From contig JACDTU010000003.1 of NCBI GenBank assembly GCA_022376465.1, positions 2,356,001-2,420,000 on the forward strand: DNA of 64,000 nucleotides, read 5' to 3'. This DNA is from Cubamyces lactineus (lineage: Eukaryota; Basidiomycota; Agaricomycetes; Polyporales; Polyporaceae). Position 1 is the first letter of the stretch. Every line of letters begins with the position of its first letter. Made by a program: the position numbers and the translations under genes. Shown here in pieces: positions 56,723 through 64,000 of this stretch. The notes under the pieces are model-generated. The model made no database searches. It saw nothing but the letters and a program-made list of their open reading frames with translations, and had not been told where the DNA came from.

Positions 56723-57190
56723 TGCCATCGGGCCCGCTGGCCCACATCGATATTTATGCCTTATGCGCCCCATATTGGTTCTCACGTAGCTACGATACTC
56801 CTCCTCGGTCTCTGTCTGACTCCCTCCGTCGCATTGCTTTCTCGCCAGAGATACCACCGTCCCTGGACTCTCCAACTTCATTCAATCTTGTAGTTCCTCT
56901 CGCATCATTCTCCGGACATTCTCTCTCACAAGTTTACTGTATTCTCACTCTTGCTGCAGGATATGATATGAGGTGTGTGCTACGTACATGCGTGCCGCGA
57001 GCCGCGAGCGAACATTGTCGGACACTTTGCATGTCGAGGCGAGGTATTAATGGGTGCGTGCGCTAAGTAGTACGGTCGTGCAGAACTACATACGAAAGCC
57101 GGCCAGAGCAATATCCGGAAACCAGGGTGAAAAAACGAGAGATCCAAGTCCAAAGGGGAATCTGAACAGGGTATGCGCGTGCCGCCGTCA
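56723..57190. other. Intergenic between convergent genes
   Basis: 3' flanks of the kelch gene (+) and the acidic-module protein (-). No gene is visible. Confidence 0.6.
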
Positions 57191-60100
57191 TCACCGCTCG
57201 CCTTCAACCGCGACGTCGTGGCGCCACTTGTCGACCCTCCCAAACTTCGCGGCGTCCTGCATCGGCGGAGGGGTTGGCGGCAATTGCGGGTACAACATCA
57301 TCGGCGGAGGCATCGGGGGCCCAAAGAAGCCCGAGCCCATCAGCGAGGGTGCGGTCGCGTACATCATGGAATGCTGCATCTGCGCCATCTGCGCCTGCGC
57401 CAGCATCTGCTGCTGCTGCTGCTGCTGCTGCGCCGCCGCCATGAAGAACTGCGACTTCCGGACCTGCTCGGGATGCAGCCCGAGCGGCTTGTCATCGTCG
57501 TCGTCGCCTCCGTTGGTAGCCGCCCCAAAGCCAGGTGGTATGCGCGAGACGCGCAGCCCAAGCGGCTTGTCGTCGTCCTCGTCGTCGCCTGCGCCAGGGC
57601 TGTTCACGCTTGCCTGTGGAGAATGCGGGGGCAGGCTTCCACCGCTAACGGACGAGAACTTCTGCTTGGTCTTGTCGAGGAGCGCTACCAGCGGTTTCTC
57701 CTCGTCGGAACTGTCGTCCGCGCCTGTCCGCAAGCGTGTCTGCCGCTGTACAGCCCGTCCAATCGTCGCCACAAGCGGGACGTCTTCTTCGCTGCTGTCG
57801 TCGTCCTGTCGAACAACCTGTGGCAAGCGCGGAGCGCCGGTCTGTGGAAACCGCGGGCCAGTGCCTGTGGTCCGCCGAGGTCCCTGCTCCTCCTCGTCCG
57901 AGTGCCAGCCAGATGCCTGTGCGCGAGGTGCAGGTGCAGGCGCGTCGCTGGTATCGCTATCCTCGTCCGTTTCATCGTCATCGTCCACAGGGGGAGGTGG
58001 TCGTCTCCTAACCGTCTTCGGGATTTCAGGGAGGACGTGGGGCGGGGTTGAGAACTTGGCTTCCGAGATGGCCGGGGAGGCTTCTGGTGCAGGGGACACC
58101 GCCTCAGCGGGTGAGCCCAGCTCCCTTTCCTTGTCCTTGCCTTTTCCTTTCTTCTTCTTCCCCTTCTTTTTCCCCGACTTGGCTTCCTCCTCTGCTTCGC
58201 GCTTCTTCCGCTCCTCCTCCGCCTGGCGCTCCTGCTCCTCGATAATCCGCAGCTTCGCAAGCTCCCGCTCCCAGATTGTATCGACGCCAAAGACGGATCG
58301 GGTGGCACCCGCCGCACCCAGGCCGCCGCCACCGCCTGGATGCAGGGACTGACGAGGTGCACCCGGAATCTCGTCGTTAAAGTCCAAGAGGGGCTTCGCA
58401 TTTGCTGAGTTGCGCCGGGTAAGCTCCGGCTGTGAATGGAACGAGCTCAGATGTTGCGACGCTGGCCTCTTGAGTTCCTCGGGGTTGATGAGTGTGCTCG
58501 AGCGTGCCATCATTGACGGTCGCTCGTCGCCACGGAATACCCTGTCCGGATGACATTAGGAGATCGATATATGACAGTAGCATATGCAAGACATATTTAC
58601 CGTTGCTTTCCGCGCATTTCCGCCTTGCGGGCCTCAAGGTCATCAATAAGACTGCGTCCATACAACTTCCCGGCAGGCCTCTTGTGCCCAGATTCCTCTA
58701 CCTGGACGATGGGGACTTCTGGCTGCGGCTCAGGTTCCGGCTCAGGTTCCGGCTCGATCTTCTCGCCGTCTTGTGAAGCACGCTTCAGACGACTGTCAAT
58801 ATCGGCGTACGCGACATCGCGCTGCCCGTCGACCAGGAGGGTGTTGCGGAACGTAAGCTGAGATAAGGTGAGACTGCTGCGGGGATTGGGAGTAAATGAG
58901 TTCGATGCAACCGGCGCGCCTGTGAGGTTTGGCTCGAGCACAGAGAGGGTTGCAGATGCCCGTCGCGCCGCCTTTGCACCGGGCGGAAGTGGTCGACCAT
59001 CGGTAGATAGCTCGAATCCCTCTCTCGGGACGAGCCCAGGCTTGGGAACAGATGCCGACTGCGCCGACTGCAGAGGGCTCGGCATGATAAGCACCTTCGG
59101 CCTCATAAGTTCTAAACGCGAATAGCGGCGTTCGCGCGGAGGTCCAGCGTCGGTGGCGTTGTCATCGAGCATCATCTGCGTAGCCATCGTCCCATGAGAC
59201 ATAGTGCGAGCTCGTTGCGCTTTAGGGTCGAACCGCGACATGCGGCTCGGAGACGGCGGGCGAAGTGCAAACGGATTGTCCTCTTCTGCCTGCGGTTCCG
59301 ATGCAAGTATGTTTCCCATCGAGCCGTTTGAGAAGGTGCGACCGCGGGCAGACCTGGGGTCAAAACGGGATGAAGGGGAGGCAGAGCGGACATCCTCGTT
59401 TAGAAGCGCACGCGAGCCCATACTGAGCGACGACTGTGCCCGCGGTCTCTCAAAACCATCGGCTCCTGGAGATGGGGAACGAACGGTTTCGCTCGTAGGG
59501 AATGGCACTGAGTGCAGTGGTGAAGTTACCGGTAGGTTGTCAATGAGCGCATGGGCAGATGGACTACGGGAGCGAGAACGGGGCGCGATGATAGGCTCCG
59601 AGGAGTAGGCAGCAGGAAGATCAAGAGGGTCACCAATTGAGTGCCGACGTGGACCAAGAGACCCACTAGACTGGGAGTCGAGGAACGCACCACCCTCACC
59701 GAGGCCGTTTAGCATGTTCATACTCATCGTCCTGGAATGAGGCTTGCCCGCCTCTCGCACCGGTACGCTCTGCTGGTTCTGATATGGGTTCGGTAACGCG
59801 TCTGACTTGGTCTTCTTGCGAGAGTGTTTGGACTTGTCCTTGGGTACCAGTGCGTCAAGTCCCCATGAAGCCAAGTCCACCTCCAAGTCCTCCCCGTCCT
59901 CCTCATCCTCGAGACCTCCGTCGTAGGTCGAATCGCGAGAGAACGGGTTGCGCAAGGCGTCAAGAGAGCCACGAGACTTTCTGTCTATTACTACAGAGTC
60001 TCGAGGAGCGATGCTACCGGTCTCGCTTGGGAGAGATACCCCGAGGTAATCGGTGCTTCTGCGTTCCGGCGGAGGTGGGCGAATAGGGCGGTTGCGAAAG

Positions 60101-60280
60101 GGGAGGAAGATGGCACTGTCTTGAGCATTTCTGCGTGGCTTAGAGGGATCCTCGTCGTCGTTGTCGTATTCTGGTCGAGTGAGCGAGAGGACCGGATGAG
60201 ATGTGACAGTGAGTGCTCAGACAGTCCAGCTCACCGATGAGGGCTGCAGCGAGCTGCAGACGAGAGAAAGGAGCGGGCAT
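57191..60280 (-). CDS. Long disordered protein with repeated acidic PLGL/PLVA modules and polyQ
   Basis: About 970 residues in three exons. Start MPAPFSRLQLAAALI, joined in phase to EYDNDDEDPSKPRRNAQDSA (intron near 60179-60232), and joint KQR-VFRGDERPS near 58542-58599. The first half is Ser/Pro-rich with repeated SRFDP motifs (SSRFDPRSARGRTFSNGS, SRFDPKAQRARTMSHGT). A conserved-looking helical part, KRPAGKLYGRSLIDDLEARK, precedes a basic coiled coil (ELAKLRIIEEQERQAEEERK) and a Lys-rich run. The C-terminal third holds four acidic modules ending in P-L: DDSSEEDVPLVA, DDSSDEEKPLVA, DDEDDDKPLGL and DDDDDKPLGL. A stretch of eight Gln then a Pro-rich tail follow. I know no domain; the modules look like linear binding motifs. 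Confidence 0.82.
57407..57430. repeat. (CTG)8 trinucleotide repeat coding polyglutamine
   Basis: Eight perfect CTG units on the plus strand; read on the minus strand they are CAG codons for eight Gln in the protein above. Such runs can vary in length between strains. Confidence 0.95.
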
Positions 60281-61241
60281 TTTTCGGTAGTAAGCTTGGA
60301 GTGTCTGAGAGAAGAGAGCTCACTACAAGATAGAGTCAGTGAGAGAGAGGAGGTGGAGGACAGACGAGAGGAAAGGGCAGGATAGTTGATTAGCTCGGAA
60401 TCGAGTGCGAAGCGGACAACGCGCGCCGCCTGCGATCCTATACACCTGTCCGAAAAGGAAGGTGCACGTGTCATCCTTCACAGGCGCTTAATCCTCGGTG
60501 GCTGCTGTGGCTTGGCAGTCGTGGTTGACTTCGGAAGAGTTCAAGCTTGTCCTGCATCCTCTTATTTCTTCAGTACCTAGCTCACCATTTCTGAGGGATC
60601 CAAAATGCAACTGAGGTCAGTGGCGTATATGCTCTCTTGGACTCTGCTCTGCCAGGCCTTGTTCAATATGTCGAACATCTGCGTCGAAATGCGTTACCCG
60701 GATGAGGTTGTACCGTGCATCGTCAGGTCTGCGAAATACATCCGACAGCCTGTAGGGCACAGTCGAAATTTAACCACTCCCTCTCAGCGTTATCAATGTT
60801 TCGCTCGGCCAAGTTGTGCCCTCAAGCATCAGTGCAATGCTGTGTCGCCTGCACAGGTCTACATCCGTTATTTACTGGACGACTATAGCCTCACGACTCA
60901 TCGTGTCGTCTACCCTGAGAGATAGGATGGGTTCTATAGGCTCCTGAGAGACCTCTCAAAGGCCTCGAACGCTGCAGAAGCCTTATGTTCCCTTGTAGAA
61001 TCCCCGATGACCTGCCTTCTCGTCCTCCGTACAACGGCCGTCTATCAGAGGACGGGTTGATTGGGTCTCGTGATCGTGTTTCGCGCGCTGTGCAACCGTG
61101 ATCCTCATCATGACACGTCAGTCTTGAGAGGTCCTGGATTGTTCGCTCATCGTACTTATACTGCGACGACGACCCATCGACGTCTGCATTTCGCCTCTTT
61201 CTTCGCGTGTTGCCGAGCACTCGCATCGCCGCTTTCAAGAG
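60281..61241. promoter_or_regulatory. Divergent region upstream of the ER Hsp90 gene
   Basis: Both neighbours start outward from here. A palindromic TGACACGTCA at 61111-61120 contains the TGACGTG core on its other strand. A plus-strand frame at 60605-60925 (106 codons, hydrophobic start, six Cys) could be a small secreted protein, but splice and family evidence are lacking. Confidence 0.5.
61111..61120. promoter_or_regulatory. UPRE-like palindrome upstream of ER Hsp90
   Basis: TGACACGTCA, whose complement reads TGACGTGTCA. The TGACGTG core matches the unfolded-protein-response element known for bZIP factors of the Xbp1/ATF6 type. It sits about 122-131 bases before the ATG of an ER chaperone gene, which is where such a site would be expected. 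Match and position are the only evidence. Confidence 0.4.
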
Positions 61242-64000
61242 ATGCGGCTATTCCATACCCTTCTTCTAACTCTTGGTGTCTTCACGTTCTACGCGTTTGC
61301 TCAGGATGCTCAGAAGCAAAGACATGCATACCAAGTCAGCTTCAGCTCCTGTCACATTGCATGATCACGTAACTGAATGGTGACCTCAGAGCGACGTAGC
61401 ACGGTTGCGGAAGATCGTCATCAACAGGTGTGTACAACGAGGCTTTCCGCCAGAACTGCGCATGCTGATCTGCATACGCCGTTAGCCTCTATTCACACCG
61501 GTTCGTCCACATCGGTTATACAGTGTCGGCGTAAGGCTTAATAGGTCTGATTTAGGGATGTGTTCCTTCGTGAACTTATCTCTAATGCGAATGATGCCCT
61601 CGAGAAGTTGCGTCTCACATCTCTCACGGAGCCTCAGGCTCTGTCGGGTGCGGAGGCTATGAATATCACGATCAAGGCTGAGAAGGATGAGAATGGCAAT
61701 GGGAAGATTATCATCAGGGGTATGTGTTCAGTAACCTCCCTCATATGCGTGTATTGACAAGTTCGCAGATACGGGTATTGGCATGACTCCGGAGGAACTC
61801 GCGAACAATCTCGTATGTCAAGGACACTCTGAGTAGGACATGAAGACTGAAATTCTATATTTCTCAGGGCACACTCGCGAAGTCTGGCACCTCTGAGTTC
61901 CTCTCGAGGGCGGAAAGCGATACTACTGGCAACGGCAACCTCATCGGTGCTTTCGGTCTTGGTTTCTATAGCAGTTTCTTGGTCGCGGACCGGGTAGATG
62001 TCGCGTCTCTTGCTGCGAAAACGGCCAAGAACCTTCAACCCTCCCAATATGTCTTCAGCTCAGAGGCGGATGAGAACTCGTTTGAAATCTACCCCGATCC
62101 TCGAGGCAACACGCTTGGCCGCGGTACTGAGATCACTTTGTACTTGAAGCCTGACGCGCTTGAGTATGTCGACACCCATACGATCATGGAGCTTGTGTAT
62201 GTGCACTACGCTAATTAGGCTACTCATCACTCACTTGGCTTTCATTGCAGCAACAAACACTCCTCATTCGCTACTTCCTTCCCTATATATCTGCACACAA
62301 CGCGCACGGAGATGGTCCCTGATGAGGAGGCTGAATCTGACGCGAAGGTTGCTGAGGAAAAGTCAAAGGATACTCAAGATGCTGAGGCTGACGAGGACGA
62401 GGCTGTAGTCGAGGAGGTTGATGATGAGAAGGAGACTGAGGAGAAGCGCGAACCAAAAATGAAGCCCGTAACGGTCGAGGAGTGGATCCAGCTCAACTCT
62501 CAGCCTCCGATCTGGATGAGGGACCCGAAAACAGTCACCGACGAGGAGTACGAGAACTTCTATCAGGCGACTTTCAAGGACTACCAGAAGCCTCTCGCGT
62601 GGTATCACTTCTCTGGCGACTCCGGCTCAGGTGTCTCGTTCCGTTCTATCATCTACGTCCCCTCTCGTCTGTAAGTCCCCCGTCTCTCGGCCAGTTCGTT
62701 GGTATGTGTTGTCTGACACGTTGTGTGTAGTGATGATAGCTACTGGCAAAACCCGCTGCAGAGCGTGACGAAGGACATCCGGCTCATGGTCAAGCGCGTC
62801 TTCATCACGTCCGATCTCGGCGAGGACGCGCTTCCCAAGTGGGCCAACTGGGTCAAGGTCGTCGTCGACGCAGAGGACCTCCCCCTCAACGTCTCGCGTG
62901 AGACGTTGCAGTCCACGCAGTTCCTCAAGCAGCTCAAGGGTATCATCCTCAAACGCCTCCTGCAACTTCTGACCCGTATCTCGGAGGAAGATCCTGAGAA
63001 ATGGGAGAAGGTCCAGGAGACATACGGCAACGTGTTCAAGCTCGGCGCGGTCGAGGACTTCAAGAACCGTGATAAGCTCGCGACCCTTGTGCGCTTCACG
63101 ACTAACCAACGGAACAGCACTTCACTCGATGAGGTTCGTTGGTCTTTTCTTGTATGGCGCATACCCTGCTAAATCGCCTGTGACAGTACCTCGAGAACAA
63201 GAAACAAGGCCAAAGCCAGATCTTCTACCTCGCCGATATGGGAAAGAGTCCGTCAGAGCTCGCGAAGAGTGTCTTCATTGAGAAGCTCCACGCACGCGGC
63301 TACGAAGTGCTCCTGCTTGGTGACCCTCTTGATGAGGTCTTCATCACCAACATCCGCCGTTGGAAGTGAGTCATCGGTTCCTTTGCAGGCTTCCGAGCCG
63401 GTGCTGACGTCCTCTATAGGAAGATACCCTTCCAGGATGTTGCCAAGGCGGGCTTGAAATTCGGCGATGAAGGTGGGTATCCTCACAATGCATACTTGGA
63501 CTTGAAGACTCACCGCACGTACAGATATGGACCCTGAAGAGGAGAAGGAAGAGCAGGAGAGGCTCACGGAGAAGTTCAAGCCCCTCATCGAATGGCTCCG
63601 TCAGGAGGTCCGCGCCAAGGGTGCTGCCCGTGATGGTTGGTATTCTGTACGATAAAGCTCGCATGTTGCTCGTGACTGACCGTACGTCTAGTTGTCATCT
63701 CGAACCGTCTCGTAACGAGCTCCTGCGCCATCGTCGCCGATGAGAGCGGTTACACTGCCAACTTGGAGAAGCTGATCAGTACGTCCTCATTCTCCCTCCC
63801 GGTGAGATGTATATTGACTAAATGCTCCCAGGTTCTTCGCACGCGCAAGCGAACCACCGTCACATGTGGGAGTTCGCGAAGAAGCAGAAAGTGTTGGAGA
63901 TCAACCCGCGCTCGCCCCTCATCGAGGGTCTCCTCAAGCGCATTGAGCAGCTCCCCACTGAAGAAGACGATCGTGATGTTGAGGCCGAGGAGGAGCTTCG
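61242..64000 (+). CDS. ER-type Hsp90 (Grp94/endoplasmin-like), 5' part
   Basis: Truncated by the window edge. Start MRLFHTLLLTLGVFTFYAFA is a signal peptide, followed by QDAQKQRHAYQ. Exons 61242-61334, 61390-61427, a 15-nt micro-exon 61487-61501, then 61557 onward; together they read SDVARLRKIVINSLYSHRDV. GHKL ATPase motifs are intact: RELISNANDALEKLR, DTGIGMT, GTLAKSGTSEF and GAFGLGFYSSFLVADRV. A long acidic linker (DEEAESDAKVAEEKSKDTQD onward) and VEEWIQLNSQPPIWMRDPKT fit the ER paralogue better than the cytosolic one. The middle domain has LPLNVSRETLQ and VRFTTNQR. The C-terminal end, where an HDEL-type signal would be, lies outside. Hsp90 of this type folds secretory proteins; yeast lacks it. 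Confidence 0.93.
61487..61501 (+). other. 15-nt micro-exon of the ER Hsp90 gene
   Basis: Flanked by acceptor TTAG and donor GTTCGT. It codes the middle of NSLYSHRDVF: AG|C CTC TAT TCA CAC CG|G is in phase on both sides. Without it, the conserved SLYxHR segment of all Hsp90 proteins would be missing. Confidence 0.85.

Noticed and set aside
60605..60925. 106-codon frame with hydrophobic start and several Cys
   Set aside because: Could be a small secreted protein, but there is no family match or intron support, and it lies in a divergent promoter.

Overview
The window is nuclear DNA of a filamentous basidiomycete, most likely an agaricomycete and possibly a member of the Polyporales. The evidence is the protein families present, the many 50-70 nt GT-AG introns (often with a CTAAC or CTGAC branch-point motif) and the tight packing of genes on both strands. 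There are no prokaryotic operons, rRNA genes, CRISPR arrays or recognisable intact transposons. I found 25 protein genes, all spliced, by joining open frames at consensus splice sites and checking reading phase at most junctions.

Layout, left to right. 0.4-6.6 kb: an Apd1/Aim32-type bis-histidinyl [2Fe-2S] protein (-), RNase P/MRP subunit Rpp1 (-), and an Old-Yellow-Enzyme-like oxidoreductase with a hydrophobic C-terminal tail (+). 7-16 kb: a proline-rich protein with two UIM-like motifs (-) and a large Rim15/Ppk18-type kinase carrying PAS, CxxC/HxxxxC, AGC kinase and receiver domains (-). 17-22 kb: mitochondrial ribosomal protein bS18m (+), the proteasome deubiquitinase Rpn11 (-) and a basidiomycete protein of unknown function (+). 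22-30 kb: three head-to-tail paralogues (-), each an NTF2/SnoaL-like domain fused to a flavin monooxygenase. This is the clearest lineage-specific expansion in the window. 30-41 kb: Vps52 of GARP (+), Efr3, the PI4-kinase scaffold (-), a BRCT protein (-), a small secreted protein (+) and ribophorin I/Ost1 (-). 41-50 kb: uL22m (-), Yos1 (+), a GILT-like thiol reductase (-), Mix23/Cid2 (-), a C2H2 transcription factor (-) and a small zinc-finger-like protein (-). From 47.6 to 53.5 kb coding density is very low. 53.5-64 kb: a kelch beta-propeller protein with about five membrane spans (+), a long disordered protein with acidic PLGL/PLVA modules (-), and the 5' part of an ER-type Hsp90 (+) that runs off the window and includes a 15-nt micro-exon.

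Most genes are unrelated housekeeping genes arranged as divergent or convergent pairs. There is a loose secretory-pathway theme (Vps52, Ost1, Yos1, GILT, ER Hsp90), but nothing shows that these act as one unit. The most interesting features are the triplicated NTF2-FMO array, the kelch/membrane fusion, the nested inverted repeats in the 37.9-kb divergent promoter, and the ER Hsp90 with its micro-exon and a UPRE-like promoter site.
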